A stretch of 42,085 bases of DNA. Source: Thermodesulfobacteriota bacterium. Its GTDB lineage: Bacteria; Desulfobacterota; Deferrimicrobia; Deferrimicrobiales; Deferrimicrobiaceae. Made by a program: the position numbers and the translations under genes. Each line of letters starts with the position of its first letter. Position 1 is the stretch's first letter. Shown one piece after another: positions 17,503-26,164 of the stretch. The stretch lies in NCBI GenBank assembly GCA_040758155.1, contig JBFLWB010000151.1:1-42085 (forward strand), given 5' to 3'. The notes below the pieces were generated by a model. The model made no database searches and was not told where the DNA came from. It saw only the letters and a program-made list of their open reading frames with translations.

Positions 17503-17982
17503 TCAACCGTCGTCGCGGGACAGGTCCGCCTCCCTGCCGCCGGTCAGGGCGGCCAGCTCGTCGGGGGTGGTGGCGAACATGCAGTCCGTCTCCCCCGCGG
17601 CGGGGTAGATGACGGGGAACCGGCGCAGCGACCGGTCGAGGTACAAGGGGATCCCGGGGGGGAGCGCCACGGGCGACACCGCGCCGACCGCGAATCCCGT
17701 GAGGGCCGTGACGTCCCCGGCTCCCGCGAGGCGCACGTTCCGGCCGTGCCCCAGGGAACGGACCTTCTTCAGGTCCACCCTGCGGTCCCCGGAAACCACG
17801 ACGGCGACCGGGGACGCGTCGGCCAGGAACAGGATGGTCTTGGCGATCCGGCCGGGCTCCACGCCGAGGGAGCGCGCGGCGCTTTCCGAGTCGTGCGTCG
17901 ATTCCGGGAACCGGAGGATCTCCTTGCGAAGCCCCGCCGCCTCGAAGAACCGCCGGACCTCCCGTTCGCCGTTCCGGGCCAT
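17503..17982 (-). CDS. YbaK/EbsC-family aminoacyl-tRNA deacylase
   Basis: A 159-residue cytoplasmic editing enzyme that hydrolyses mischarged tRNA, typically Cys- or Ala-tRNA(Pro). The catalytic lysine is Lys48 (GRIAKTILFL) and the GxxxP substrate loop is Gly100-Pro104 (GAVSP). ESTHDSESAARSLGV and VVVVSGDRRVDLKKV are family segments. The start at 17982 has GGAGGGATCGGGG before it, and a TATAAT box (18018-18013) would place transcription start near 18006, which excludes the longer possible N-terminus. It precedes the pqi genes by 63 nt and may share their transcript, with no obvious functional link. Confidence 0.88.
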   Translation of the reverse strand: MARNGEREVRRFFEAAGLRKEILRFPESTHDSESAARSLGVEPGRIAKTILFLADASPVAVVVSGDRRVDLKKVRSLGHGRNVRLAGAGDVTALTGFAVGAVSPVALPPGIPLYLDRSLRRFPVIYPAAGETDCMFATTPDELAALTGGREADLSRDDG

Positions 17983-18012
17983 CCCCGATCCCTCCATGCG
18001 ATTCATCGGAAT

Positions 18013-18018
18013 ATTATA
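18013..18018 (-). promoter_or_regulatory. Candidate -10 box of ybaK
   Basis: A perfect TATAAT reads leftward at 18018-18013, 30 nt upstream of the chosen ATG. No convincing -35 box is visible at 16-18 bp, so this is only a partial promoter. Confidence 0.35.
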
Positions 18019-18019
18019 G

Positions 18020-18255
18020 AGAAATGGAGACCCCCCAAGGTAAGGCGGGAACCTCGGGGGATCTTCCCGTCTGCCCGCGGTTCTCTTGGCGGGGGATGCG
18101 GGCATATGCCCCCCCGGGGAGGGGGAGCAAAACCGTCAGCGTCCTGCTACCTCTCTTCTCGGACCGCCCCTCCGGAAACTTTAGCGTAAATCCGCGGAAA
18201 AACCGCCACGTGGTGCTGTTAGACTCAAGGAAACCGACCGAACGCGGGGGGGCAC
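18020..18255 (+). other. GC-rich, structured leader upstream of the Kef-type antiporter
   Basis: This gene-free stretch contains a perfect palindrome GGGCATATGCCC (18100-18111), an imperfect hairpin around CCCCCCAAGGT...ACCTCGGGGG (about 18031-18060), and a possible stem pairing GGGAGCA with TGCTACCTC near 18122-18155. It could be an operator region or a structured 5' UTR. I compared it from memory with the c-di-AMP (ydaO) riboswitch, which precedes K+ transporters in many bacteria, and did not find the conserved core. Confidence 0.25.
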
Positions 18256-20250
18256 TTGGATCTGCACCATGTTCTGCGCGACCTGGCGGTCGTCCTCGCG
18301 ATCTCCATCACCGTCGCCCTCCTCTTCAGCAGGCTCAAGCTCTCCGTCGTGACGGCCTTCCTCGTCGGCGGCGCCATCATCGGCCCCTCGGGGGCGAAGC
18401 TGGTGTCGGGGACGGTGATGGTGAATTCGCTCGCGGAGATCGGGGTGGCCCTCCTCCTGTTCACCGTGGGGCTCGAGATCTCCTTCAGCAACCTGGGGAA
18501 GATGCGGCGCCGGCTGCTGATGGGGGGCGGCGGGCAGCTCCTCGGGACGATCCTGGCCGTCCTGCTGATCCTGCTGCCGGCCGGCTTCCCCGTCCCGCAG
18601 GCGCTGTTCATCGGCTTCGTCCTCTCCGTGTCGAGCACCGCGATCGTCATGAAGCTCCTCTCCGAGCGGATGGAGATCGAGAGCGCGCACGGCCGCATCT
18701 CCGTCGGCATCCTGCTGTTCCAGGACATGGCCGTGATCCCGATGATGCTGCTGATCCCTTCCCTGGGGGACTGGGAGACGGCCCGGCTCTCCGATGTCGC
18801 TCTCACGCTGCTGAAGGCGGGCGCGGGGGTCGCCGCCGTCCTTCTGCTTGCGACGTTCGTCATCCCGCGCCTGCTCCATGAGGTCATCCGGCTCAACCGC
18901 CGGGAGATCCTGGCGATGGCGGTCCTTTTCCTCATCCTCGGGACGGCTTCCTTCGCCCAGATGTTCGGGCTGTCGCTGGCGATGGGCGCCTTCCTTGCGG
19001 GGCTGGTCATCACCGAGTCGGACTACATCAGCGACATCGCCGCGCAGATCTTCCCCTTCCGGGACGTCTTCAACGGGATCTTCTTCGTCTCCGCCGGGAT
19101 GCTCCTCGACCTTCCGTTCCTGGCCCGGCACCTTCCGCAGCTCCTCCTCCTGACGGCGGCGGTGCTGGCGGGGAAGGCGCTCTGCGCCGGAGCGGCGATC
19201 CGCCTTCAGAGGTACGCGTGGACGACGGCGGTGCTCGGCGGAGTGGCGCTGGCCCAGGTCGGGGAATTCTCTTTCGTCCTGCTGCTCCAGGGCTACCGCG
19301 AAGGGCTGGTGAACACGGGGGCCTACCAGTATCTCCTGGTCGTCGCCGTCCTCACGATGATCGCCACGCCGTTCCTGGTGAACGCCGCGCCCGGGATCGC
19401 GCGCTTCTGGACGCGGCGGATCGCAAGGGTTCCGGACGAGGCCGCCCCGGTGGAGGGAGCCCCGTCCGGCCCGCAGAAGGAGAACCACGTCATCATCGCC
19501 GGGTACGGAATGAACGGGAGAAACCTGGCGAAGGTGCTCCGGTCCGTCGGCCTTCCCTACGTCGTGGTGGACCTGAACGACATGCTGGTGCGGCGGTTCC
19601 GGGAGGAGGGGGAGCCGATCTTCTACGGGGACGTGAACAACCCGGAGATCCTCGACCGGCTGGGGATCTCCCGCGCGAGGATGATGGTCCTCGCCATCTC
19701 GGATCCGATGGCGACCCGCCGCGCGGTCGCGGTCGCGCGGCGCGCCGGCACGGGGCTGTTCATCCTCGTGCGGACACGGTACGTGGCGGACGTGGACGAC
19801 CTGATCGCCCTCGGGGCGAACGCGGTCATCCCCGAGGAATTCGAGACCTCGGTGGAGATCTTCGCCCGCGTTCTCCGGGAGTACCACGTCCCGGACCACA
19901 TCGTCCTGCAGCAGGAGGAGCTGATCCGCAGCGGGACCTACCGGATCCTTCGCGAGCGCGAGGCTCCCCGCGGGGAAGCCATGGTGGCGGCGTTCGAGGA
20001 GTTCCTGCGGAAGAAGGTGATCGAGGTCTTCTACGTCTCCCCGGGATCCGTCTGGGCCGGGCGGACGGCGGGGGAGCTGCCGACCGGGGGGGACCCGGGG
20101 ATCACGATCCTGGCGGTCCTGCGGGGGGACCAGGCCGTCGTGCAGCCGCTGCCGTCGTTCGTGCTGCTCGCGGGAGACAAGCTCGTCCTGTTCGGCGGGC
20201 ATGGCCCGCTGGCGTCGGTGATCGAGGAGCTGTCCCGGGGAGGTCGCTAG
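18256..20250 (+). CDS. Kef-type CPA2 monovalent cation:proton antiporter with RCK domain
   Basis: A 664-residue inner-membrane transporter. Residues about 5-385 form the 12-13 TM CPA2 antiporter domain, with the Gln-Asp pair in LLFQDMAVIP that is typical of KefB/KefC K+ efflux systems. A TrkA-N (RCK) nucleotide-binding domain follows at about 411-530 (NHVIIAGYGMNGRNLAKVL), then a TrkA-C domain (about 570-655). It probably exports K+ in exchange for H+ under RCK control. The start is TTG 18256, with a GGGGGGG purine run upstream. The stop codon TAG takes its last two bases from the end of an inverted-repeat element. It converges with the Mrp operon. Confidence 0.92.
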   Translation: MDLHHVLRDLAVVLAISITVALLFSRLKLSVVTAFLVGGAIIGPSGAKLVSGTVMVNSLAEIGVALLLFTVGLEISFSNLGKMRRRLLMGGGGQLLGTILAVLLILLPAGFPVPQALFIGFVLSVSSTAIVMKLLSERMEIESAHGRISVGILLFQDMAVIPMMLLIPSLGDWETARLSDVALTLLKAGAGVAAVLLLATFVIPRLLHEVIRLNRREILAMAVLFLILGTASFAQMFGLSLAMGAFLAGLVITESDYISDIAAQIFPFRDVFNGIFFVSAGMLLDLPFLARHLPQLLLLTAAVLAGKALCAGAAIRLQRYAWTTAVLGGVALAQVGEFSFVLLLQGYREGLVNTGAYQYLLVVAVLTMIATPFLVNAAPGIARFWTRRIARVPDEAAPVEGAPSGPQKENHVIIAGYGMNGRNLAKVLRSVGLPYVVVDLNDMLVRRFREEGEPIFYGDVNNPEILDRLGISRARMMVLAISDPMATRRAVAVARRAGTGLFILVRTRYVADVDDLIALGANAVIPEEFETSVEIFARVLREYHVPDHIVLQQEELIRSGTYRILREREAPRGEAMVAAFEEFLRKKVIEVFYVSPGSVWAGRTAGELPTGGDPGITILAVLRGDQAVVQPLPSFVLLAGDKLVLFGGHGPLASVIEELSRGGR

Positions 20251-20428
20251 CCCGCATTTCTCACCAGCCTCCTACTGCGGCGGCGGATACGTGCATGTCT
20301 ACTGCGTTGCGCTCGGTCGGGCTCCTCGACGCACTTTCAAGTGCGCCTCCGGGGCCCTCGGTCGCGACGCCTTGTGGCCACGCCCGTCTCCACCGCCTCG
20401 CTACGGACTCTGGTGAGAAATGCGGGCT
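20249..20428. repeat. 180-bp inverted-repeat element with perfect 19-bp ends between convergent genes
   Basis: AGCCCGCATTTCTCACCAG (20249-20267) and CTGGTGAGAAATGCGGGCT (20410-20428) are perfect reverse complements. The interior is itself an imperfect inverted repeat centred on CGCACTT-TC-AAGTGCG (about 20331-20346), so the whole unit can fold into one long hairpin. The antiporter stop codon overlaps the left end and the convergent operon ends 12 bp after the right end, so it may act as a two-way terminator. No target duplication and no protein are seen. A MITE or a large REP/BIME-like repeat are both possible. Confidence 0.65.
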
Positions 20429-20440
20429 CGGCGGGGCGGA

Positions 20441-22591
20441 TCACTGCGTCCGCCGCCCCAGGCCGCGGCTCGGCACGACGACCGCAACGGCGCATCCGAG
20501 ACGCTCCAGGCACCCTTCCACGACGGGACCGAAGTAGATCCTCTCCGTCATGCTGCGGTTCTCCGCACCGAGGATCACCAGGTCGTGCCCGCCTTCGCGG
20601 ACCTCGTCCGTGATGGCGGCGATCAGCGAGATCCCCTCCACGACGCGAATGTCGGTCTGATGCCTGCGGAGCTTCTCCGGCACCCTCCCCTGCAGGTTCT
20701 CCAGCATGACCTGGTGCGCCCGCATCTCCGCCTGGTCGGTCCCGAGGCTCGGCAGCAGCGGGTTCTGCTCCAGCGACTGGACGAAGAAAAGCATCGTCAC
20801 CCGGGCGCCGACGCGCCAGGCGTAGTCGGCAGCGAACTCGTAGGCGGCGTCCGCGTGCCGGCTGCCGTTCGTCGGGACGAGGATCCGCCGGAAGGGAAGG
20901 GGAGCCGTCCTGCCGTAATGGGGGGTGCGGAAGATCACGACCTGGGCCGGGCTTGCGCTCACGATGCCGGAGATCAGCGGATTGTAGATCGGGTGGGTGT
21001 GCATGGAGGCGCCCAGGAAGAGGAAATCGTATCCATGCCGCGCTTCTTCCAGGATCGTCTCCCGGACGCCCTTCCCGGACGGAACCTCGCGGGTGAGCAG
21101 CATGCCGCGGGAACCCGGCGACGCGGCCTGGATCTCCGCGAAGTACCCGGCGACGTCCATCCTGGGACGTTTTCTCCAGAACGCGATCCGGTCCGGCAGC
21201 GTCCGCCGCTGCGTGTCCACGTAGATCGCGGTCGCCCGGTTTCCCTCCTCGCCGCACAGCACGGCCGCGACGTGGGAGGCCGACAACGCGTTCGGGCCGC
21301 CGCCGGCGGGGACGAGGATCTTCATGGCCGACGAGGGCAGGAAGGTCTCCGGGACCGGCGCCATGCGCCGCCGTTCCTCTTCGGTCACCGGGATCCTCCC
21401 GTGGACGGTCTTCACCAGGACCGGGGCCATGAAGGAGGTGAGGATCGACATCAGGACGATGCAGGAGAAGAGCTCGACGTTCAGTATTCCCAGGTCGAGG
21501 CCGATCTTCGCCACCACCAGCCCCACGGCGCCCCGGGCGCTCATCAGGAACCCGAGGGCCAGCGCCGACCACGGGTGGAGCCGCCCGAGGATCCCTGCGA
21601 CGAAGCAGCCGGCCACCTTGCCGGCGATCGCGATGAGCAGGACTGCGGCGGGAAGCAGGAAGCCCTGGATCTGCGAGAAGTCCACCCGCAGCCCGACTTC
21701 GCCGAAGAAGAGGGGGGCGAACAGCGACAGGGTGACGCTTTCCAGCTTGTGCAGCCGCTCGGTCCGAAGGGTGGGGCACTGCCGCACCAGGGTGCCCGCC
21801 ACGAAGGCGCCGAACACCGCGTGGACGTGCATCGCCTCGGTGGCGGCCCCGCACAGCAGGGTGACGCCCACGATGACCACCAGCTCGCCGCCGGAGATCC
21901 GGAGGAGGTGGTCCGCCCGCGCCAGCCCCATCTTCAGCCCCGGGTAGAGCAGGTACCGCGCCGCCAGCATGAACGCGACGAGCCAGCCCAGGGTCGCCGC
22001 GAGCCGGGACGGCTCGAACGCGCCGGTGGTCACCATCCCGGAGATCATCGCGAGGACGATCCAGCCGATGGTGTCGTCCACGACGGCCGCGCTGAGCGTC
22101 AGGATGCCGAGGTCGCGCCGGACCATGTTCAGGTCGATGAGGATCTTCGCTATCACCGGCATGGCCGAGACCCCCATCGCCGTGGCGAGGAAGAGCATCA
22201 GCGGCAGGGGGCCCTTCAGCGCGTAGGAGTCCGGCAGGGCCCATCCGAGGAGCATCCCCGAGGCGAACGGCACGGCGATGCCGAAGATCGAGGCCAGGAG
22301 CGCCGTCCGCCCCATGTTCCGCATGCTACGGACGTCGGTCTCCAGTCCGGTCAGCAGCATCAGGAGCACCAGCCCCACGTAGGACATGGTCTGGAGGTGC
22401 TCCGTCTGCAGAAAGACGGTCCGCTGCAGCTCCGGCCACGCCCAACCCAGCACGGAGGGCCCGAGCAGGATGCCCGCCAGCAGCTCTCCAAGGACGGCGG
22501 GCTGATTGATGCGCTGCATGACCTCCCCCAGCGCGCGCGCCAGGACGAGGATCAGGGCGAACTGCAGGAGGAACGCGACTTCCGGGCTCAT
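20441..22591 (-). CDS. CPA2 cation:proton antiporter with tandem universal-stress domains
   Basis: A 716-residue inner-membrane protein. The antiporter domain (about 1-400, 12-13 TM) has the Asp172-Asp173 pair in AVVDDTIGW, which marks electrogenic Na+/H+-type CPA2 members, unlike the Gln-Asp pair of the Kef-type protein next door. The cytoplasmic tail carries two universal-stress-protein-like domains starting near MKILVPAGGG (about 424) and FRRILVPTNGSRHADAA (about 575); the second ends with VILGAENRS and a VVVPS strand. The tail probably regulates transport through nucleotide binding. Its ATG overlaps the mscS stop by 4 nt (ATGA); it is the last gene of the mrp operon. Confidence 0.9.
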   Translation of the reverse strand: MSPEVAFLLQFALILVLARALGEVMQRINQPAVLGELLAGILLGPSVLGWAWPELQRTVFLQTEHLQTMSYVGLVLLMLLTGLETDVRSMRNMGRTALLASIFGIAVPFASGMLLGWALPDSYALKGPLPLMLFLATAMGVSAMPVIAKILIDLNMVRRDLGILTLSAAVVDDTIGWIVLAMISGMVTTGAFEPSRLAATLGWLVAFMLAARYLLYPGLKMGLARADHLLRISGGELVVIVGVTLLCGAATEAMHVHAVFGAFVAGTLVRQCPTLRTERLHKLESVTLSLFAPLFFGEVGLRVDFSQIQGFLLPAAVLLIAIAGKVAGCFVAGILGRLHPWSALALGFLMSARGAVGLVVAKIGLDLGILNVELFSCIVLMSILTSFMAPVLVKTVHGRIPVTEEERRRMAPVPETFLPSSAMKILVPAGGGPNALSASHVAAVLCGEEGNRATAIYVDTQRRTLPDRIAFWRKRPRMDVAGYFAEIQAASPGSRGMLLTREVPSGKGVRETILEEARHGYDFLFLGASMHTHPIYNPLISGIVSASPAQVVIFRTPHYGRTAPLPFRRILVPTNGSRHADAAYEFAADYAWRVGARVTMLFFVQSLEQNPLLPSLGTDQAEMRAHQVMLENLQGRVPEKLRRHQTDIRVVEGISLIAAITDEVREGGHDLVILGAENRSMTERIYFGPVVEGCLERLGCAVAVVVPSRGLGRRTQ

Positions 22592-23640
22592 GCCTTGTTC
22601 AGGTAAAGGGTCTGGGTCGGGTAGGCGAACTCGATTTTCCGCTTTTCGAATTCACCGCGGATCCGCAGGTTCGCCGCCTGCTGGATGTTCATGTACTTCG
22701 TGTAGTCGTTCCCTTCGACGTAATAAACGATCTCGAAGATCAGGCTGAAGTCCCCGAAGGAAAAGAAGTGCGCGCGATCCAGCGTCGCCCCCTCGATGTC
22801 CCGGAAGACGTCCGCGACGATCGCCGGAATCGCCTCCAGCGCATCCGCCGGCGTCTGATAGGTCACCCCGAGGCGGAACACGACCCGCCGCCGCTCCATC
22901 CGCTTGAAGTTGCGGACCCGCGAGTCGGTCAGGTCCTTGTTGGACACGACGATCTGCTCCCCGCCGAGCCCGGCGATCCGCGTGGTCTTGATCCCGAAAC
23001 GCTCGATCGTGCCCATCTGGTCCCCCACGATGATGAAGTCGCCGATCTCGAAGGGCCGGTCGAACAGGATCGTGAAATAGGCGAACAGGTCGCCGAGGAC
23101 GGCCTGGGCGGCGAGCGCCACGGCGATCCCGCCGACCCCGAGCCCCGCGACCACGGCGGAGATCTCGAACCCCATGTTGTCGAGCAGGAAGAGGGCGCCG
23201 ACGATCCAGATCGCGGCGTCCGCGAGGACGACGACTCCTTTCAGGGCGCGCTCCCTCGATGCGTCCGCCCCCTGCTTCCGCAGGTATTCCCGGAAGGCGA
23301 ACCGGACCAGCGCGACGACGAAGAGGATGGCCAGCAGACCGGCGATGACGATCCCGGCCGTGTCGATGATCCGGGCGGCCCGCGGCGTGAGACGCAGGAC
23401 CTCCAGGGAGGACTTGGCGATCGCGAGGCAGGCCAGCGGGACGCCGGTCCAGCGGATCCTGTCGATGAGGAAATCGTCGAAATGGGTCTCGGTCTTCAGC
23501 GCCCAGGCCTTCAGCCGGCGCGTCAGGACGGATTGCGCGATCTTCACCACGAGGAATCCGCCGGCGAAAATCGCCAGGAACAGCAGGTAGTCGGAGATCC
23601 GGTTGTAGTAGACCACGCGGTTCAGGAAACCCTGGATCAT
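22588..23640 (-). CDS. MscS-family mechanosensitive ion channel
   Basis: A 350-residue inner-membrane channel that opens under membrane tension and releases solutes after hypo-osmotic shock. About five TM segments are visible. The last is the glycine/alanine-rich pore helix (SAVVAGLGVGGIAVALAAQA, 161-180), followed by the beta domain segment FAYFTILFDRPFEIGDFIIVGD and an alpha/beta C-terminal domain. I chose ATG 23640, which overlaps the malQ stop as ATGA (23637-23640). Its place between malQ and an antiporter fits an osmotic-stress operon. Confidence 0.93.
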   Translation of the reverse strand: MIQGFLNRVVYYNRISDYLLFLAIFAGGFLVVKIAQSVLTRRLKAWALKTETHFDDFLIDRIRWTGVPLACLAIAKSSLEVLRLTPRAARIIDTAGIVIAGLLAILFVVALVRFAFREYLRKQGADASRERALKGVVVLADAAIWIVGALFLLDNMGFEISAVVAGLGVGGIAVALAAQAVLGDLFAYFTILFDRPFEIGDFIIVGDQMGTIERFGIKTTRIAGLGGEQIVVSNKDLTDSRVRNFKRMERRRVVFRLGVTYQTPADALEAIPAIVADVFRDIEGATLDRAHFFSFGDFSLIFEIVYYVEGNDYTKYMNIQQAANLRIRGEFEKRKIEFAYPTQTLYLNKA

Positions 23641-25814
23641 CGGCGCCTCCGGTCCGGATTGGACATGCATCCCCCGATGGTACAACCGAACGCCGGACCG
23701 GTCACCCGGATCCGGCCGATCTCCTCCAGGACGCGGACGACCTCCGGCATCTCCCGGAACTCCTCGAAGGAGAACCGGCACTTCCGCACCCAGTTGGAGC
23801 GCTCCTTCCATGTGCCCGGTGTGTTCTGCGGCGCCGGCTCCAGCCAGAGATCCTCCAGCCCCACGATCACGGTTTCGGCGCCGCTTTCCGCAAGGTGCGC
23901 GAGCGCGGCGCGCAGCGCCCTTTCCGCCCCGGGATTCCCCGCCTTCCCCGGCAGCCTCCCCTTCCTGCGGAAGTATTCCGACAGGGCTTCGACGACCTTC
24001 CTCCGCAGCGCCTTTTCCCGGACAGCGCCCGCCGGGTCGAGGAGCCCGAGGGAGACCCGGTCGTCGATGTCCGATCCCTTCCAGAAGGAGGCGAAGGGAG
24101 GCATGTCATGGGTGTTCACGGCGGCGACGGAGCCCTTCGGGATCCCGGCGAGGGCCCTTTCCGGCTTCGGCGACATCCCGAACTGCGCGACGAACATCCG
24201 CCGGATCCCGTGCCGCGCCATCGCGGGGCGCACATATCGTGGAACCGTCCCCAGGTCCTCCCCCACGACGCGGGTTCCGTGCCGGTTCGATTCGAGGCAG
24301 GCGACGGCGTACAGCTCCTCCGCGGGGTACCGGATATACGTCCCCTCCCCGGGGCCCGCGCCTTTGGGGATCCAGAAGAAGCGGTGCAGCCCCATGACGT
24401 GGTCGATCCGCACGGTCCCCGCGTAACGCATCTGGCTCGCCAGGCACGCGCGGAAGTAGGCGTGCCCCCGATCCCCGCTCCGCCCCGGGTGGAGCGGGGG
24501 GAATCCCCAATCCTGCCCCCTGGTGAAGAAATCGTCCGGAGGCGCCCCCGAAGACGCGTCGAGCGCGAACAGATCCCGGTTCCTCCACACGTCGTACCCG
24601 TCGTACGCGGTCCCGAGCGGGAGGTCCAGGTACAGCGGCTTCCGGGGGCCGGACGACAGCTCCCGGAGCTGCCGATGGAGCGCCCATTGGACGAACAGGT
24701 GGTACCGCTTTCCCTCGGCGGGGAAGTCGTCCTCCCGGAGGATCCCGTCCCGAAGGGGGGAGGGCCACGCGGGCCAGGGGGCTCCGCGGCCGTCCCACGC
24801 CGCCCGGAAGGAGGAGTAATCCTCGATGTGCGGATTCTCCGCGAGGAACCGGCGATACCCTTCGCCCGCATCGGAGCCGTCCCGGAAGAATCGGCGGGCG
24901 AGCGGCTCCAGCACGCTCCGTTTCAGCGCAAGGAGGCGGCGGTGGTCGACGAGAGGCGATTTCCGGGCCCCTTCCGCTTCCTCCCGGTACGAGGCGGAAG
25001 ACAGCAGCGCCCGAGCCTCGGGACACTCCGCGAAACCGGGGGCGCGCTCGACGTCGAGGTAGATCTCGTTCCAGGCGAGGCGGCTGCAGGGGGAGTACGG
25101 GCTGGGCTCGAACGGCTCCGGCGCGCACGCCGATAGCAGCGGGAGCGTCGCCACCGCACCGCCGCCCAACCCTTCCACCCAATCCGCAAGGGAGCGCAGG
25201 TCCGTCAGGTCTCCCCCGGCCGGGCTTCTCCGGGAGTGGAGGGCATACAACGGCAGGAACACTCCCCAGCCGCTCCGCTCCGTTTCCGGAGGCGACCAGG
25301 CGCGGCGCGGAGCGGAAACGACCGTCGCATCCGCACGCATGCCGCGCAGCTCCACGCGGAGCGCGTGGCATCCCGGCGGCAGCTTCCACGGGAGGGGGAC
25401 CCTTTTCTCCACGCAATCCCCCGCGGCCCCCTTCCCGGCGGCCGCAACCGGGAGGCGCGACAGGTCGCAGCCGGATTCGAGTTTCTTCCCTTCCTCCAGG
25501 GAGATGCGGATCCGGGCGCGGGAATCCCCCGCTGCGCGGGGGACGCGCAGCGCGAGCGGCGCCGGAACGCCGTCCCAGGCCGCGCAGACGGGGGGGCAGA
25601 AGCGGTTCCACGCGGATTCTTCCGCGCGCTGGAGCGCGTCCGGGGCGTCCCGGAACGTTTCCAGCGGTTCGCCGAGCGCGCGAAGCACCGCAAGGAGCGT
25701 TTCCGGAGGAGGGATTCTGCGCGTCCTGCGGATGTCGAAATACGAGGTCTGCACCCCGCGCACCAGCGCCAGCCGCCGCAGCTCCCGCATCTCCCTGCCG
25801 GACCGGGAGGTCAT
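23637..25814 (-). CDS. malQ: 4-alpha-glucanotransferase (amylomaltase, GH77)
   Basis: MalQ transfers alpha-1,4-glucan segments between chains and releases free glucose. The 725 residues include an N-terminal extension of about 200 residues, as in E. coli-type MalQ, before the GH77 barrel. Catalytic residues are Asp471 (nucleophile, RIDHVMGLHRFFW), Glu519 (acid/base, VVGEDLGTVP) and Asp570 (NTHDMP). PSPYSPCSRLAWNEIYLD and DLPLGTAYDGYDVW are typical. The ATG at 25814 overlaps the mrpG stop by 4 nt and the end overlaps mscS by 4 nt, so a carbohydrate enzyme is translationally coupled into an ion-transport operon. It could supply glucose to TreT encoded on the opposite arm. Confidence 0.95.
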   Translation of the reverse strand: MTSRSGREMRELRRLALVRGVQTSYFDIRRTRRIPPPETLLAVLRALGEPLETFRDAPDALQRAEESAWNRFCPPVCAAWDGVPAPLALRVPRAAGDSRARIRISLEEGKKLESGCDLSRLPVAAAGKGAAGDCVEKRVPLPWKLPPGCHALRVELRGMRADATVVSAPRRAWSPPETERSGWGVFLPLYALHSRRSPAGGDLTDLRSLADWVEGLGGGAVATLPLLSACAPEPFEPSPYSPCSRLAWNEIYLDVERAPGFAECPEARALLSSASYREEAEGARKSPLVDHRRLLALKRSVLEPLARRFFRDGSDAGEGYRRFLAENPHIEDYSSFRAAWDGRGAPWPAWPSPLRDGILREDDFPAEGKRYHLFVQWALHRQLRELSSGPRKPLYLDLPLGTAYDGYDVWRNRDLFALDASSGAPPDDFFTRGQDWGFPPLHPGRSGDRGHAYFRACLASQMRYAGTVRIDHVMGLHRFFWIPKGAGPGEGTYIRYPAEELYAVACLESNRHGTRVVGEDLGTVPRYVRPAMARHGIRRMFVAQFGMSPKPERALAGIPKGSVAAVNTHDMPPFASFWKGSDIDDRVSLGLLDPAGAVREKALRRKVVEALSEYFRRKGRLPGKAGNPGAERALRAALAHLAESGAETVIVGLEDLWLEPAPQNTPGTWKERSNWVRKCRFSFEEFREMPEVVRVLEEIGRIRVTGPAFGCTIGGCMSNPDRRRR

Positions 25815-26164
25815 GCTTTCGGCTCTCCTTCCGGCGACACGTCGTACGCGTGCCGCAGCTCGTCAGGGATCTCCCCTCCCCAGAGAGGCACCCCCGTGAA
25901 GTAGGCCGCCCGCGCGATCATGTGCGCGGAGACCGGGGCGGTCAGGAAGAAGAAGGCGATGACCAGGAGCGCCGAGACGGTGATCCCGAAATCGGCGTAA
26001 TGGATCACCAGGGCCAGGATCATGAGGCTGACTCCGAGGGTGACGGCCTTCGTCGACGCCTGAAGTCGGCTGTAGAGGTCGGGGAAGCGGAACACTCCCA
26101 CGGCCCCGAGCAGCATGAACGCGGATCCGAGACAGAGCAGGATCGCGGTCGCGGCATCCTTCAC
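25811..26164 (-). CDS. mrpG: Mrp Na+/H+ antiporter subunit G
   Basis: A 117-residue protein with three TM helices and the MnhG/MrpG signature GAVGVFRFPDLYSRLQASTKAVTLG (about residues 20-44), followed by FFFLTAPVSAHMIARAAYFTG. It is one of seven membrane subunits of the Mrp complex. Its ATG overlaps the mrpF stop and its stop overlaps the malQ start, both as ATGA. Confidence 0.93.
   Translation of the reverse strand: MKDAATAILLCLGSAFMLLGAVGVFRFPDLYSRLQASTKAVTLGVSLMILALVIHYADFGITVSALLVIAFFFLTAPVSAHMIARAAYFTGVPLWGGEIPDELRHAYDVSPEGEPKA

Noticed and set aside
16163-17506. A frameshifted single pqiA gene.
   Set aside because: Both parts have their own start, zinc ribbon and full set of TM helices and are joined by a clean ATGA overlap, so they are two genes.
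18020-18255. A ydaO-type c-di-AMP riboswitch before the Kef-type antiporter.
   Set aside because: A short stretch (CCGTCAGC...CTACCTC) recalls the 3' part of the motif, but the conserved 5' core and P1 pairing are not there.
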